Shown here piece by piece: positions 37,401-48,053 of a stretch of DNA of 64,000 nt. Numbering within the stretch: the stretch's first letter is position 1; each line of letters opens with the position of its first letter. The position numbers and the translations under genes are program-made. The notes under the pieces are model-generated. The model was given only the letters and a program-made list of their open reading frames with translations. It made no database searches and was not told the DNA's origin. This DNA comes from Hafnia psychrotolerans (GTDB lineage: Bacteria > Pseudomonadota > Gammaproteobacteria > Enterobacterales > Enterobacteriaceae), in contig NZ_BMFZ01000001.1 of the NCBI RefSeq assembly GCF_014639435.1, positions 110,748 to 174,747 of the forward strand, in the 5' to 3' direction.

Positions 37401-38162
37401 ATGACGATTGAACTCGGATGGAGACAGGCATTTGCGCTAAGCTTTACCTTCTGCCTGCTCGCAGGTTGCTCAAGTTCTAAACCTGCGCCTGAGCAGGCCA
37501 CTGGTGCGTTGCAAACCCGCCTTGAGCTGGGTATGGCCTATTTGTCTCAGGGCAATATGGACGGCGCTAAGTCAAATTTACAGCAGGCAGTAAAAGGCGC
37601 ACCAGACGATTATCGTACTCAGTTGGGTATGGCGCTTTACGAGCAAAAAAACGGCGATAACGACGCGGCCCGAAGCCGCTATCAACAGGCTTTGAAGCTG
37701 GCCCCGCAAAATGGAACCGTGCTGAATAATTACGGTGCGTTTCTGTGTAGTTTAGGGCAGTATGTACCGGCACAACAGCAGTTTAGCGCGGCGGCTAATG
37801 TTCCAGATTACGGTCAGGTGGCTGACAGTCTTGAAAACGCAGGCTACTGTTTTCTGAAGGCCAATCAGAATGAGGAGGCAAGCGTGTTACTGAGTCGGGC
37901 ATTAAAAATTGATCCTGATAAAGGTGGGCCTTTGCTTGCTGAAGCAACTAAACAATTTGGCGAAGGGAAACGCGCGCATGCGCAAGTACTACTGGATGTC
38001 TACCAACATGTGCAGCCAGCCAGTGCTGAAAGCCTCATGTTACAGATTCGATTCGCTGCGTCAGCAAGCAATCCGGTTAGCGTTCAGCGCTACGGCAAGC
38101 AACTGGCGCGAAGTTTTCCACAATCTCAACAGTACCAGCAGTTCTTAGCTAATGAATACTGA
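37401..38162 (+). CDS. pilW: TPR lipoprotein of the PilW/PilF family
   Basis: The 253-residue lipoprotein has a signal peptide with lipobox LLAGC (Cys23) and about five tetratricopeptide repeats (for example [20 protein letters not shown] and [18 protein letters not shown]). In type IV pilus systems PilF/PilW helps the secretin assemble in the outer membrane. Enterobacteria without such pili keep it in this position, so a wider envelope role is possible. Its last codons overlap the rodZ start by 11 bases, so translation is coupled. Confidence 0.85.
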   Translation: MTIELGWRQAFALSFTFCLLAGCSSSKPAPEQATGALQTRLELGMAYLSQGNMDGAKSNLQQAVKGAPDDYRTQLGMALYEQKNGDNDAARSRYQQALKLAPQNGTVLNNYGAFLCSLGQYVPAQQQFSAAANVPDYGQVADSLENAGYCFLKANQNEEASVLLSRALKIDPDKGGPLLAEATKQFGEGKRAHAQVLLDVYQHVQPASAESLMLQIRFAASASNPVSVQRYGKQLARSFPQSQQYQQFLANEY

Positions 38163-39144
38163 AGCCCCCAAAGAAAATAAAGAAACAATGACGACAGGTG
38201 CACGCCTGAGTCAAGCTCGTGAACAGCTGGGATTGACTCATCAGGCCGTTGCAGAACGCCTGTGTCTCAAAGTCTCGACTATTCGCCAAATTGAAGACGG
38301 GACCACGCCGGCCGATCTTGCGCCAACGTTTTTACGTGGTTACATTCGTTCCTACGCTAAATTAGTCCATGTACCTGAAGATGAACTTTCAAGCATGATT
38401 GGCAAACAAGCGCCAATCAAAGTGCCGAAAGTTGTCTCCATGCAAGGTTTTTCACTCGGTAAATCACGTAAGAAACGTGATGGCTGGCTGATGGGCTTTA
38501 CATGGTTAGTCGTGCTCGTGGTTCTCGGTCTGACTTGCGCATGGTGGTGGCAAAACCATCAGGCACAGCAGAAAGATATTGTCGCGATGGCTGATCAGTC
38601 AACGGCGCAGTTAAATCAGGATAACGCTCAGGGGCAGTCAATTGCCCTGAGCAACGGTGACAATGCTAATTCGGCACCAACAGAAGGCGAGCCGAGTCAA
38701 GGCACGCCGCCTGCTGATGACGTCACCGGTGCCGTTCCGGCACAGCCTGCGAATTCAGTACCTATGAGTACCTCTGCGGCATCTAATGCTCCGGCTACTC
38801 AAGCCCAGCAAGCGCCTGTCGCAGTATCGACCAGCCAAAATACGGCTGAGAACAGTCTGCCGACGGCAGATGCGAGTACAAATACCAATGCGCAAACCGC
38901 TGATGCTGTGGCGCTGACGTTCAAGTCGGATTGTTGGTTGCAGATTGATGATGCTTCTGGCAAAACCTTGTTCAGCGGCATGAAGAAAGGTGGCGAATCC
39001 TTAACGGTTAAAGGAACTGCCCCATACAAATTGAAAATTGGTGCACCTGGTGCTGTTGAAATCCAGTTCCAAGGTAAACCTGTTGATTTGAGCCGTTTTG
39101 TTAAATCAAGCCGTGTTGCGCGGTTTACTCTGGCTGCCGAATAA
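38152..39144 (+). CDS. rodZ: Cytoskeletal protein RodZ
   Basis: The 330-residue bitopic membrane protein has a cytosolic helix-turn-helix domain that binds MreB (about 15-85, with [19 protein letters not shown]), a basic stretch KSRKKRD, one membrane helix (about 112-133), a low-complexity periplasmic linker rich in Ala, Ser, Thr and Gln, and a C-terminal beta-domain of the DUF4115 type ending in [16 protein letters not shown] residues. It couples MreB filaments to the cell-wall elongation machinery that includes PBP2. It overlaps pilW and precedes ispG by 41 bases, as in related genomes. Confidence 0.94.
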   Translation: MNTEAPKENKETMTTGARLSQAREQLGLTHQAVAERLCLKVSTIRQIEDGTTPADLAPTFLRGYIRSYAKLVHVPEDELSSMIGKQAPIKVPKVVSMQGFSLGKSRKKRDGWLMGFTWLVVLVVLGLTCAWWWQNHQAQQKDIVAMADQSTAQLNQDNAQGQSIALSNGDNANSAPTEGEPSQGTPPADDVTGAVPAQPANSVPMSTSAASNAPATQAQQAPVAVSTSQNTAENSLPTADASTNTNAQTADAVALTFKSDCWLQIDDASGKTLFSGMKKGGESLTVKGTAPYKLKIGAPGAVEIQFQGKPVDLSRFVKSSRVARFTLAAE

Positions 39145-39185
39145 TTCGGCGGCTCGTAAATTCTTGCAGCAAGGGAGAGTAAGTC

Positions 39186-40307
39186 ATGCATAACCAAGCA
39201 CCCATTACCCGTCGAAAATCAACCCGGATTTACGTCGGCAAGGTGCCAATCGGTGATGGTGCGCCGATTGCTGTGCAATCAATGACCAACACACGTACTA
39301 CTGATGTCGCTGCGACTGTAGCGCAAATTAAAGCGCTGGAACGTGTTGGCGTTGATATTGTGCGTGTGTCGGTGCCGACAATGGATGCTGCTGAAGCCTT
39401 CAAACTGATCAAGCAACAGGTCAATGTCCCACTGGTTGCCGATATCCACTTCGACTACCGTATTGCGCTGCAGGTTGCAGAATATGGCGTGGATTGCCTG
39501 CGTATTAATCCGGGCAACATCGGTAACGAGTCCCGCATTCGCTCTGTGGTCGACTGCGCGCGTGACCACAATATTCCTATACGTATTGGTGTGAACGGCG
39601 GTTCTCTGGAAAAAGATATCCAGGAAAAGTATGGCGAACCCACGCCTGAAGCGCTGCTTGAATCTGCCATGCGTCATGTCGATATCCTCGATCGTCTTAA
39701 TTTTGATCAGTTTAAAGTCAGCGTAAAAGCCTCTGATGTTTTCCTGGCCGTTGAGTCATATCGCCTGTTGGCTTCGCGTATCGATCAACCCCTTCATTTA
39801 GGTATTACCGAAGCGGGGGGGATGCGCAGTGGGTCCGTGAAATCTGCAATTGGTCTTGGTTTGCTGTTGTCCGAAGGTATTGGTGATACGTTGCGTATCT
39901 CACTGGCTGCCGATCCTGTGGAAGAAGTCAAAGTCGGTTTTGACATTCTAAAATCCCTGCGTATTCGAGCCCGTGGTATTAACTTCATTGCCTGCCCGAC
40001 GTGTTCGCGCCAAGAGTTTGACGTTATCGGTACCGTTAATGCATTGGAACAGCGCCTTGAGGATCTGATCACCCCGATGGATATCTCTATTATCGGATGT
40101 GTGGTGAACGGACCTGGCGAAGCACTGGTTTCCACCATTGGCGTTACCGGCGGTCATAACAAGAGCGGTTTTTACGAAGACGGCGTGCGTCAGAGAGAGC
40201 GTTTTGATAACGAAAAAATGATCGACCAGCTTGAAGCGAAGATCCGCGCGAAGGCAGCCATCATGGATAAGAGTAATCGTATCGTTATCAATCATATCGA
40301 AAAGTAA
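39186..40307 (+). CDS. ispG: 4-hydroxy-3-methylbut-2-enyl diphosphate synthase IspG
   Basis: The 373-residue enzyme makes HMBPP from MEcPP in the MEP isoprenoid pathway. The [4Fe-4S] ligands of its C-terminal domain are visible: Cys270 and Cys273 in ACPTCSRQ and a third in [12 protein letters not shown]. The N-terminal barrel starts [20 protein letters not shown]. It is another Fe-S enzyme whose maturation must be supported despite the missing iscU. The ribosome binding site AAGGGAG precedes the ATG. It forms part of the rodZ-ispG-hisS run. Confidence 0.97.
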   Translation: MHNQAPITRRKSTRIYVGKVPIGDGAPIAVQSMTNTRTTDVAATVAQIKALERVGVDIVRVSVPTMDAAEAFKLIKQQVNVPLVADIHFDYRIALQVAEYGVDCLRINPGNIGNESRIRSVVDCARDHNIPIRIGVNGGSLEKDIQEKYGEPTPEALLESAMRHVDILDRLNFDQFKVSVKASDVFLAVESYRLLASRIDQPLHLGITEAGGMRSGSVKSAIGLGLLLSEGIGDTLRISLAADPVEEVKVGFDILKSLRIRARGINFIACPTCSRQEFDVIGTVNALEQRLEDLITPMDISIIGCVVNGPGEALVSTIGVTGGHNKSGFYEDGVRQRERFDNEKMIDQLEAKIRAKAAIMDKSNRIVINHIEK

Positions 40308-40438
40308 CATCGGTTGCGGGCGCGTTTAAGCCCCTGCATTATATTGGACCCGACAGTGGGAAGCGTCTGTGCGTTGAACCGCGTGACGCAAAGCCCTTAT
40401 AATCGGGTTCATTTTTTATAAAACGGTAGAGAATTGAC

Positions 40439-41713
40439 GTGGCAAAGAATATCCAGGCCATTCGTGGCATGAACGATTACCTGCCGGAAGATACCGCGCT
40501 GTGGCAGAAGATCGAAGGCATCCTTAAGCAGGTGCTGGGTAATTACGGATACAGTGAAATCCGTATGCCGATTGTAGAGCAGACCCCGTTATTTAAACGC
40601 GCCATTGGTGAAGTGACTGATGTCGTAGAAAAAGAGATGTATTCCTTCGAAGATCGCAACGGTGAAAGTCTGACGCTGCGGCCTGAAGGAACGGCGGGCT
40701 GTGTGCGTGCCGGTATTGAGCATGGTCTGCTGTACAATCAGGAACAGCGTTTGTGGTACATCGGCCCGATGTTCCGCTACGAACGCCCGCAAAAAGGGCG
40801 CTATCGCCAGTTTAACCAGTTGGGTGTTGAAGTCTTCGGCCTGCAGGGCCCGGACATTGATGCTGAACTGATCCTGCTGACTGCGCGCTGGTGGCGTGCG
40901 CTGGGTATTTCTGAGCATGTTGCACTCGAACTGAACTCTATTGGCTCGCTTGAAGCCCGTGCCGATTACCGCGAGGCGCTGGTAGCCTATCTCGAGCAGC
41001 ATAAAGATAAGCTGGACGAAGACTGTAAACGTCGCATGTACACCAATCCGCTGCGCGTTCTGGACTCTAAAAATCCAGATGTGCAGGTTCTATTGAACGA
41101 TGCACCGGAACTGGCTGAATACCTGGATCCCGAATCTAAAGAACACTTTGCTGGTCTGTGTGAACTTTTAGAGCAAGCAGGTATCCCATATACGGTAAAT
41201 CAGCGTCTGGTTCGTGGCCTTGATTACTACAACCGTACCGTCTTCGAATGGGTAACCACCAATCTTGGCGCACAGGGAACCGTCTGTGCCGGTGGCCGTT
41301 ATGATGGCTTAGTAGAACAGTTAGGCGGGCGTGCAACACCTGCGGTTGGCTTTGCAATGGGTCTTGAGCGGTTGGTGTTATTGGTTCAGGCTGTCAATCC
41401 TGATTTCAAAGCGCCTGCCACGGTGGATGCTTATGTGATTTCTTCCGGTGCTGGTACTCAGGGCGTGGCTATGCAACTGGCTGAATCCCTGCGTGATGCG
41501 CTGCCAGAGATGAAAGTGATGACTAACTACGGCGGTGGCAACTTCAAGAAGCAGTTTGCCCGCGCTGACAAATGGGGAGCGCGTGTCGCTCTGGTATTAG
41601 GTGAAAACGAAGTCGCGGCCCGGCAGGTAGTGGTTAAAGATCTGCGAAGTGGTGAGCAAGAAACGCTGGCGCAAAGCTCCCTCGCTGCGCGTTTGGCCTC
41701 GATGATAGGTTAA
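40439..41713 (+). CDS. hisS: Histidyl-tRNA synthetase
   Basis: The 424-residue class II synthetase has the same length as in E. coli. Motif 2 ([19 protein letters not shown], about 109-127) and the histidine-specific signatures [15 protein letters not shown] (about 257-271) and [12 protein letters not shown] are seen. The C-terminal anticodon-binding domain follows from about 330. Translation starts with GTG at 40439 (GTGGCAAAGAAT), as in E. coli. yfgM follows after 13 bases, indicating an operon. Confidence 0.97.
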   Translation: MAKNIQAIRGMNDYLPEDTALWQKIEGILKQVLGNYGYSEIRMPIVEQTPLFKRAIGEVTDVVEKEMYSFEDRNGESLTLRPEGTAGCVRAGIEHGLLYNQEQRLWYIGPMFRYERPQKGRYRQFNQLGVEVFGLQGPDIDAELILLTARWWRALGISEHVALELNSIGSLEARADYREALVAYLEQHKDKLDEDCKRRMYTNPLRVLDSKNPDVQVLLNDAPELAEYLDPESKEHFAGLCELLEQAGIPYTVNQRLVRGLDYYNRTVFEWVTTNLGAQGTVCAGGRYDGLVEQLGGRATPAVGFAMGLERLVLLVQAVNPDFKAPATVDAYVISSGAGTQGVAMQLAESLRDALPEMKVMTNYGGGNFKKQFARADKWGARVALVLGENEVAARQVVVKDLRSGEQETLAQSSLAARLASMIG

Positions 41714-41726
41714 GGAGAAAGACCAC

Positions 41727-42347
41727 GTGGAAGTCTATACCACTGAAAACGAACAAGCTGATGCCGTTCGTCGTTTCTTTGCTGAAAATGGAAAAGCATT
41801 GGCGATAGGCGTTGTGCTGGGCATTGCCGCATTGGGTGGCTGGCGTTACTGGCAAACCCATCAAAGTTCTGAGATGACACAAGCTTCCGCTGCTTTTCAG
41901 CAAGCCAATCAGGCCATGACGGATAAAAAAGCCCAGGGTGTTGAAGACCTGGAAAAATTTGTCCAGAGCAATAGTAACAATTACGGCGTATTTGCTGCTT
42001 TGCAATTGGCTGACCATTTTGCGCAAGTCAAAGACTTTGCCAATGCCGAGAAGCAACTGACTCAGGCACAGGGACAGGCAAAAGAAGAGAATTTACTGTC
42101 GCTGGTGAATCTGCGTTTAGCGCGTATCCAGATACAGCAAAACAAGTTCGATGACGCACTCAAAACGTTAGATGGCGTGAAGGGTGAAGGCTGGACAGCG
42201 CTGCAACAAGATGTTCGCGGTAATGTCCTGCTGGCGAAAGGCGATGCAAAAGGCGCACGTGAAGCCTACAGCAAAGGCCTCGATTCTAAACCTTCTCAAA
42301 CGCTGCAAAACATGTTGCGTATGAAATTGAACAACTTATCCAGCTAA
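41727..42347 (+). CDS. yfgM: YfgM, ancillary SecYEG translocon subunit
   Basis: The 206-residue membrane protein has a short cytosolic N-terminus, one membrane helix (about 24-42, ALAIGVVLGIAALGGW) and a periplasmic TPR-like helical domain. In E. coli it pairs with PpiD at the Sec translocon and helps hand over exported proteins; it also affects RcsB stability. It starts with GTG at 41727 behind AAGGAG. It lies between hisS and bamB with 13- and 11-base gaps. Confidence 0.92.
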   Translation: MEVYTTENEQADAVRRFFAENGKALAIGVVLGIAALGGWRYWQTHQSSEMTQASAAFQQANQAMTDKKAQGVEDLEKFVQSNSNNYGVFAALQLADHFAQVKDFANAEKQLTQAQGQAKEENLLSLVNLRLARIQIQQNKFDDALKTLDGVKGEGWTALQQDVRGNVLLAKGDAKGAREAYSKGLDSKPSQTLQNMLRMKLNNLSS

Positions 42348-42358
42348 GGGGAACCCCG

Positions 42359-43540
42359 ATGCAATTGCGTAAAACACTCTTGGTAGGATGGGTCTCTGTT
42401 GCCCTGCTGAGTGGCTGTTCTTTGTTTAACAGCGAAGAAGATGTCGTCAAGATGTCCCCATTGCCGAAAGTTGAAAATCAATTCACACCGACGAAAGTCT
42501 GGAGTACATCCGTCGGTGATGGTGTTGGTGATTACTACTCGCACCTACGTCCGGCCTGGCAAGATAATACAATTTATGCAGCTGACCGTTTTGGCATCGT
42601 AAAAGCACTTGATGCAGACAGTGGTAAAGAAAAGTGGAAAGTGAACCTGTCTGAAAAAACGGGTTTCTTCTCCAGCAATAACTCAGCGCAACTTTCAGGT
42701 GGTGTTACCGCCGCAGGTTCGCATGTCTATATTGGTAGCGAGAAAGCTATCGTTTACGCATTGAACAGCAGTGATGGCAGCATCGCGTGGCAGACCAGTG
42801 TGGCGGGTGAAGCGCTTTCACGCCCAGTGGTCAGTGACGGCTTGGTACTGATTCACACCGGCAACGGTATGTTACAAGGGCTGAGTGAAACGGATGGCAG
42901 CATCCAGTGGACGGCTAACCTTGATATGCCAACGCTCTCCCTGCGCGGCGAGTCTGCTCCGGCTACCGCATTTGGCGCTGCCATTGTTGGTGGTGACAAT
43001 GGTCGCGTGAGCGCTGTGATGATGAAAGAAGGCCAGATGATCTGGCAGCAACGTATTTCTCAGCCGAGTGGTGCAACAGAGATTGACCGTCTGAGTGATG
43101 TTGATACCACGCCGATTATCGTTGATGGCGTAGTTTATGCGCTGGCTTACAATGGCAGTCTGGTGGCGATGGACCTCCGTTCTGGCCAGATAGCGTGGAA
43201 ACGTGATGTCGGTTCGATCAGTGACTTTATCGTCGATGCTGGTCACATTTATATTGTTGATCAGGACGACCGTGTCATGGCTCTTGATACCCAGGGCGGT
43301 GTAAGCCTGTGGCGTCAAAGTGATTTATTGCACCGTAACCTGACAGCGCCTGTGTTGTATAATGGGTATATTGTGGTCGGTGATTCCGAAGGTTATCTGC
43401 ACTGGATCAATACCACTGATGGCCGTTTCGTGGTGCAGCAGAAAGTCGATAGTTCCGGCTTCCTCGGTGCGCCAATCGTCGCAAGCGATAAGCTGGTTAT
43501 CCAGGCAAAAGGCGGTGAAGTTTACTCCTTCACCCGCTAA
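42359..43540 (+). CDS. bamB: Outer-membrane assembly lipoprotein BamB
   Basis: The 393-residue lipoprotein has lipobox LLSGC (Cys20) and an eight-bladed beta-propeller made of PQQ-like repeats (for example VYALNSSDGSIAWQ and VAMDLRSGQIAWKRD). It is the BamB subunit of the BAM complex, which folds beta-barrel proteins into the outer membrane and contacts BamA. The length equals that of E. coli BamB. The gene follows yfgM closely and is followed by a hairpin before der. Confidence 0.96.
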   Translation: MQLRKTLLVGWVSVALLSGCSLFNSEEDVVKMSPLPKVENQFTPTKVWSTSVGDGVGDYYSHLRPAWQDNTIYAADRFGIVKALDADSGKEKWKVNLSEKTGFFSSNNSAQLSGGVTAAGSHVYIGSEKAIVYALNSSDGSIAWQTSVAGEALSRPVVSDGLVLIHTGNGMLQGLSETDGSIQWTANLDMPTLSLRGESAPATAFGAAIVGGDNGRVSAVMMKEGQMIWQQRISQPSGATEIDRLSDVDTTPIIVDGVVYALAYNGSLVAMDLRSGQIAWKRDVGSISDFIVDAGHIYIVDQDDRVMALDTQGGVSLWRQSDLLHRNLTAPVLYNGYIVVGDSEGYLHWINTTDGRFVVQQKVDSSGFLGAPIVASDKLVIQAKGGEVYSFTR

Positions 43541-43588
43541 CTTTCGCTAACAGCGTCTGGCCCGGGATTGAAGTTAACCGGGCTTAAA

Positions 43589-43618
43589 AACGGCTCCTGA
43601 ATGTATCAGGGGCCGTTT
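43589..43618 (+). terminator. Hairpin after bamB
   Basis: AACGGCTCCTGA and TCAGGGGCCGTT pair over 12 positions (one T-G pair) around ATGTA. The T run is short, so termination may be partial. Confidence 0.6.
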
Positions 43619-43789
43619 CGTATTCTGAAATATACGCAGCCTGCCACCTTCGGCTGCGATGTAATGAATTGATTTATAGTGATTTGCGGTTTTTTATCGC
43701 GATGTCACTCTTAATGTTTTGCGTTATAACTTGTGCATTAGAATTTTTGCATTAGAACTTTTTGCAATAAAAAAATTGAGGCTTCAAAA

Positions 43790-45280
43790 ATGATACCTGT
43801 CGTCGCGCTGGTTGGGCGCCCGAATGTGGGTAAATCCACTTTATTTAACCGTTTGACCAAAACGCGTGATGCGTTGGTCGCGGATTTCCCGGGGCTAACG
43901 CGTGACCGCAAGTATGGTCGTGCTGAGATTGAGGGTAACGAATTCATCATCGTTGATACCGGAGGTATTGACGGTACAGAAGATGGCGTAGAAACCCGTA
44001 TGGCGGGGCAGTCACTGCTGGCTATCGAAGAAGCGGACATCGTGCTGTTTATGGTTGATGCGCGAGCGGGCCTGATGCCTGCTGATCAGGGCATTGCCCA
44101 GCATCTTCGCAGCCGTGACAAAGCCACCTTCCTGGTCGCTAACAAAACGGATGGTCTTGATCCTGACAGCGCCGTAGGCGATTTTTACGCGCTGGGGTTA
44201 GGCGAAGTCTATCCCATTGCGGCTTCGCATGGCCGTGGTGTGGCACAACTGATTGAGCACGTGCTGGTGCCATTCGTGGGTGCCGCGCCAGAAGAAGTGG
44301 AACTGACCGAAGAAGAGGCGAATGCCGCCTATTGGGCGGAGCAGGAAGCTGGCCTTGAAGAAGACGAAATCCCAGCCGACGTCGAAGATGACTTCGACCC
44401 ACGCTCTTTACCGATCAAACTGGCTATCGTTGGGCGTCCTAACGTAGGTAAGTCCACACTTACTAACCGTATTCTGGGCGAAGAGCGCGTCGTGGTTTAC
44501 GACATGCCGGGCACCACCCGTGACAGTATTTATATTCCGATGATCCGCGATGAACGTGAATACGTCCTGATCGATACCGCGGGTGTACGTAAACGCGGCA
44601 AAGTGACGGAAACCGTTGAGAAATTCTCCGTTATCAAGACGTTGAAAGCCATCGAAGATGCCAACGTGGTGATGCTGGTTATCGATGCACGCGACGGCAT
44701 CTCGGATCAGGACCTTTCGCTGTTGGGCTTCATTCTTAATAGTGGGCGCTCACTGCTGATCGTAGTCAATAAATGGGATGGCATGAGCGAAGATGAGCGT
44801 GCTCAGGTTAAGGATCAGTTGGATCTGCGTCTCGGTTTCGTCGATTTCGCACGTATTCACTTTATCTCCGCTCTGCACGGCAGCGGCGTGGGTAATCTGT
44901 TCGAATCAGTGATAGAGGCCTATACCTGTGCGACCACCCGCGTCAGCACCTCGATGCTGACGCGTATCATGCAGATGGCCGCTGACGATCATCAGCCGCC
45001 GTTGGTTAATGGTCGTCGCGTGAAACTGAAGTATGCTCACGCTGGTGGGTATAACCCGCCGATCGTGGTCATCCACGGCAATCAGGTGAAAGACCTGGCT
45101 GATTCCTACAAGCGTTATCTGATGAACTATTTCCGTCGTTCATTGAAAGTGATGGGAACACCGATCCGCATCCAGTTCAAAGAGGGTGAAAACCCTTATG
45201 AAGGCAAAAAGAACTCGCTGTCGCCACACCAGCAGCGTAAGCGCAGACGTCTTCTGCAGCATCTGAAAAACAAATCCTAA
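43790..45280 (+). CDS. der: Ribosome-assembly GTPase Der (EngA)
   Basis: The 496-residue protein has two consecutive GTPase domains, each opening with GRPNVGKST (about residues 8-16 and 214-222), followed by a KH-like C-terminal domain. The linker between the domains is acidic, which is usual. Der binds the 50S subunit and is essential for its maturation in E. coli. Its start at 43790 agrees with the E. coli protein ([12 protein letters not shown]). A terminator 5 bases after the stop ends the unit. Confidence 0.97.
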   Translation: MIPVVALVGRPNVGKSTLFNRLTKTRDALVADFPGLTRDRKYGRAEIEGNEFIIVDTGGIDGTEDGVETRMAGQSLLAIEEADIVLFMVDARAGLMPADQGIAQHLRSRDKATFLVANKTDGLDPDSAVGDFYALGLGEVYPIAASHGRGVAQLIEHVLVPFVGAAPEEVELTEEEANAAYWAEQEAGLEEDEIPADVEDDFDPRSLPIKLAIVGRPNVGKSTLTNRILGEERVVVYDMPGTTRDSIYIPMIRDEREYVLIDTAGVRKRGKVTETVEKFSVIKTLKAIEDANVVMLVIDARDGISDQDLSLLGFILNSGRSLLIVVNKWDGMSEDERAQVKDQLDLRLGFVDFARIHFISALHGSGVGNLFESVIEAYTCATTRVSTSMLTRIMQMAADDHQPPLVNGRRVKLKYAHAGGYNPPIVVIHGNQVKDLADSYKRYLMNYFRRSLKVMGTPIRIQFKEGENPYEGKKNSLSPHQQRKRRRLLQHLKNKS

Positions 45281-45285
45281 ATTGA

Positions 45286-45317
45286 TGGGGTGCATGAAAA
45301 TGTACCCCCTTTTTTTG
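45286..45317 (+). terminator. Terminator of der
   Basis: GGGGTGCAT and ATGTACCCC pair (one G-T pair) around GAAA and end in eight T residues. Confidence 0.88.
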
Positions 45318-45346
45318 TCTCATTTCCCTCGCAAGGAGCAGTCCGG

Positions 45347-46303
45347 ATGTTTTGGCAGACCTGGAGTTTTGCATTTGGTGTGACGGTTCCCAATTTATTG
45401 ATCCTGTTATTAGGCATGTTGCTGCGTCGGACTGGCCTGATGGACGACAGTTTTAATGAGAAAGCCAGCCGGTTGGTGTTCAATATCGCGCTACCTTGCC
45501 TGCTTTTCTTCAGCGTAGCGCAAGGGCACGACTCTTCCGGCTCCAACCTGCCGCTGGCCATTTATGGCGGCGTTGCAACGGTGGTCGCTTTCTTGTTGCT
45601 TGAACTGGTCGCACTGAAGCTGGTGAAAAATCCGCGAGAACGCGGAATTTTTGTTCAGGGGGGATTTCGCGCCAATACGGGGATCGCTGGCCTGGCTTAT
45701 GCTTCGCTGGCATTTGGCAGAGAAGGTGTTGCTCTCGGCTCAATGTATTTGGCAGTAACCGTCATTTTGTTCAACGTACTGTCGGTGATCACGCTGACCC
45801 GAAGTTTGCAAGGTGGGCAGGGCAAAGGGATCGGGATACAGTCGATTTTACGCGGCATCGTGACGAATCCGCTGATTCTCGGGCTGGTTTCAGGTCTGGC
45901 ATTTCAGTACAGCCATTTGCCGATGCCGAATACCATTGCCAGCACGGGGTCATTTATCTCAGGTATGGCGCTGCCGCTGGCGATGTTGTGTGCCGGCGCG
46001 AGTCTGGACTGGCGGGCAATGTTCCGCAGTTCTGGCGTCGCAGCATGGTCATCGGCATCGCGAGTGGTATTTGTTCCCGCACTGATGACCTTCGGGGCCT
46101 GGGCCTTGGGTTTTCGCGGTGTGCCGCTTGGTGTTATTTTCCTCTTTTCTTGTACACCAACGGCGGCGGGAAGTTACGTCATGACCCGCGCAATGGGGGG
46201 AAACGCGACATTGGCTGCAAATATCATTGCCGTGACTACCCTGGGATCATTTTTGACTACCGCATTGGGGCTGTATTTATTACGGACGCTGGGCGTGGTC
46301 TAA
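45347..46303 (+). CDS. Auxin-efflux-carrier (AEC) family permease
   Basis: The 318-residue membrane protein has about ten helices and the AEC family layout: FAFGVTVPNLLILLLGMLLR at the N-terminus, a FRANTGIAGLAY motif near 110-121 and a C-terminal SCTPTAAGSYVMTRAMGGNA stretch. Bacterial members export or import small organic acids such as malate or malonate; the substrate here is unknown. AAGGAG 8 bases before ATG 45347 fixes the start; the longer frame begins within the der terminator. It is placed between der and yfgJ, where E. coli has nothing. Confidence 0.87.
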   Translation: MFWQTWSFAFGVTVPNLLILLLGMLLRRTGLMDDSFNEKASRLVFNIALPCLLFFSVAQGHDSSGSNLPLAIYGGVATVVAFLLLELVALKLVKNPRERGIFVQGGFRANTGIAGLAYASLAFGREGVALGSMYLAVTVILFNVLSVITLTRSLQGGQGKGIGIQSILRGIVTNPLILGLVSGLAFQYSHLPMPNTIASTGSFISGMALPLAMLCAGASLDWRAMFRSSGVAAWSSASRVVFVPALMTFGAWALGFRGVPLGVIFLFSCTPTAAGSYVMTRAMGGNATLAANIIAVTTLGSFLTTALGLYLLRTLGVV

Positions 46304-46326
46304 CATTATCATTGGGGGATAAAGAG

Positions 46327-46554
46327 ATGGATGCATACTGTCCGGTTTGCGGCCAGCCGATGAGCTGGGTAAGTGGTCACTTCCATTGTGACACTTGCCA
46401 TGCGGAGTATAAACAAACGCCTCACTGCCCTGATTGTCATCTGCCATTACAGGCGTTGAAAGCCTGCGGTGCGGTAGATTACTTCTGCCAAAACGAGCAT
46501 GGGATGATCTCTAAAAAGCGGGTGGTGTTCAGCTATGCGCCTTTGGGCGATTAA
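46327..46554 (+). CDS. yfgJ: Zinc-ribbon protein YfgJ
   Basis: The 75-residue protein carries four CxxC-type knuckles (CPVC, CDTC, CPDC and a later ACG...FC pair), consistent with two zinc ribbons. It matches the E. coli YfgJ family, and its neighbours der and xseA are the same, though xseA is now 6.5 kb away. Function is unknown; a nucleic-acid or protein contact is possible. The start at 46327 lies behind AAAGAG; a much longer upstream frame runs through the AEC gene and is not used. Its 3' end overlaps the convergent emfourin gene by 4 bases. Confidence 0.88.
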   Translation: MDAYCPVCGQPMSWVSGHFHCDTCHAEYKQTPHCPDCHLPLQALKACGAVDYFCQNEHGMISKKRVVFSYAPLGD

Positions 46555-46883
46555 CCGTCTGGCGAGGCCGCTTTCCACAACTCGACCAGTTCAGCGGGGA
46601 TTTGATTTTCAGGAATAATCACCATCAGACTGCCGGACTGACCGGGTGTGGCATAGTGAATATCCAGCCGATAATAGCGTTGATCGCCATGCCCAACCTT
46701 TTCGGGCGGTTTGGCATAGGGCAGGGACTGATTAATCAGCTGGCAAATTTTGCGGCGTTTATCATCGCTCATTCCGGCCAGTTCAACACGACGAGGCCCG
46801 TTGAGTTTTGGCATAAACGCTATTCCACCTTCCCGATACATTTCAATTACGGCACTGCTATCCAGTGTGTCCAATGGTTTCAT
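46551..46883 (-). CDS. Emfourin, protealysin-family protease inhibitor
   Basis: The 110-residue protein lacks a signal peptide and lies directly behind a protealysin-type protease gene: the protease stop TAA abuts its ATG. This two-gene layout and size match emfourin, the inhibitor first described next to protealysin in Serratia proteamaculans, which blocks the M4 protease. Residues such as GIAFMPKLNGPRRVEL and YYRLDIHY fit my memory of the family, but the assignment rests mainly on the pairing. It protects the producer's own cytosol from the enzyme. Confidence 0.82.
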   Translation of the reverse strand: MKPLDTLDSSAVIEMYREGGIAFMPKLNGPRRVELAGMSDDKRRKICQLINQSLPYAKPPEKVGHGDQRYYRLDIHYATPGQSGSLMVIIPENQIPAELVELWKAASPDG

Positions 46884-47918
46884 TTACATCACTCCGACTT
46901 GCTCCCAGGCTTCCCGTACCGCCTGTGCGGCGGCGCTGTCAAAACGCTTTTCAGCATGTGCAATGGTCTTCTGGGCAAAGGTAGCAAAGTCGGCATCTTG
47001 CGGCAGTGACTTGTCGCACAGGGTGTCATACCACACATACCCAGCGCGCTCCCAGGCATTACCGCCCAGTTTGGTTGCAGCAAGATAAAATGCACGATTG
47101 GGGATCCCGGAATTGATGTGTACACCGCCGTTATCGTCGCGGGTTTTCACGTAACCACCCATGTCGGCAGGCTGCGGATCTTTGCCGAGCAGCGGATCAT
47201 CGTAGGCGGTGCCGGGATGCGACATTGAACGCAGGCCGGTGCCATGAATGCCTTTAGCCAGTAAACCTTCTCCGATGATCCAGTCTGCTTTATCGGCGGT
47301 TTGTTTCAGGTGAAACTGTTTAACCAGCGAGCCAAACACGTCAGACAGCGATTCATTCAATGCGCCAGATTGCCCGTTATATTCCAGTCCGGCTTCGCTT
47401 TCCGTGACACCGTGGGCAAGCTCATGGCCGACGACATCGATGGCAATCGTGAAACGATTGAAGATCTCGCCGTCACCGTCGCCAAACACCATCTGTTGAC
47501 CATTCCAGAAGGCGTTCTCGTAGTCCTTATCGTAGTGCACTGTCCCTAACAGCGGCAGCCCTTTGTTATCGAGTGAGTTACGTTGGTACGCCTGCCAGAA
47601 GAAATCATAAGTGACGCCAAGATAATCATAAGCTTCATCAACGGTGATATCACCGTTGCTGGCCTGGCCCTCTTTGCGAACGGATTCGCCCGGTAAGGTG
47701 GTCGCGTTTTTAGCATCATAAATATCCCGCTCCACCTGGCCCGCTTTGGCTGTTTTCACCGCTGTAGACTTGGCATAAGGTTCTGCCATCAGCGTATTGA
47801 CATGGACCAGGGTCTGGCGCGCACATCGTTTCTGCGGTTCTGAGCCATGTTCGATGATGCGGTTGAGCATGTAGGGCGGGATGACGCTGCTATAACGTTT
47901 CGCTGAACGATGATTCAT
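46884..47918 (-). CDS. Protealysin-like M4 metalloprotease
   Basis: This 344-residue thermolysin-family zinc protease has HELAH (165-169) and the third zinc ligand in GALNESLSDVFG (about 187-198). Its N-terminus SSVIPPYMLNRIIEHGS is the short protealysin-type propeptide with the conserved P-P-x-L motif, and no signal peptide is present. Protealysin-like enzymes occur inside the cell or escape by unknown routes. In Serratia they can cleave actin and promote invasion of eukaryotic cells. AAGGAG lies 7 bases before the ATG at 47918; a longer frame starts at 47936. It is co-transcribed with the emfourin gene. Confidence 0.93.
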   Translation of the reverse strand: MNHRSAKRYSSVIPPYMLNRIIEHGSEPQKRCARQTLVHVNTLMAEPYAKSTAVKTAKAGQVERDIYDAKNATTLPGESVRKEGQASNGDITVDEAYDYLGVTYDFFWQAYQRNSLDNKGLPLLGTVHYDKDYENAFWNGQQMVFGDGDGEIFNRFTIAIDVVGHELAHGVTESEAGLEYNGQSGALNESLSDVFGSLVKQFHLKQTADKADWIIGEGLLAKGIHGTGLRSMSHPGTAYDDPLLGKDPQPADMGGYVKTRDDNGGVHINSGIPNRAFYLAATKLGGNAWERAGYVWYDTLCDKSLPQDADFATFAQKTIAHAEKRFDSAAAQAVREAWEQVGVM

Positions 47919-48053
47919 CGTGAATCTCCTTATCAAGGTTCACCCTGAGGTGAAAGAAAGGTGTTCTGAAAGTCAGATACTGAAAAGCGGCTAATGAATA
48001 GCCGTCACCATTTAGTATAGAACTGCTCCACGTCATACCATTAAAGATGAGAT

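Noticed and set aside
45988..46326. Long upstream extension of the yfgJ frame
   Set aside because: It lies within the AEC permease gene in another phase; the YfgJ start MDAYCPVCGQPM at 46327 has its own ribosome binding site.
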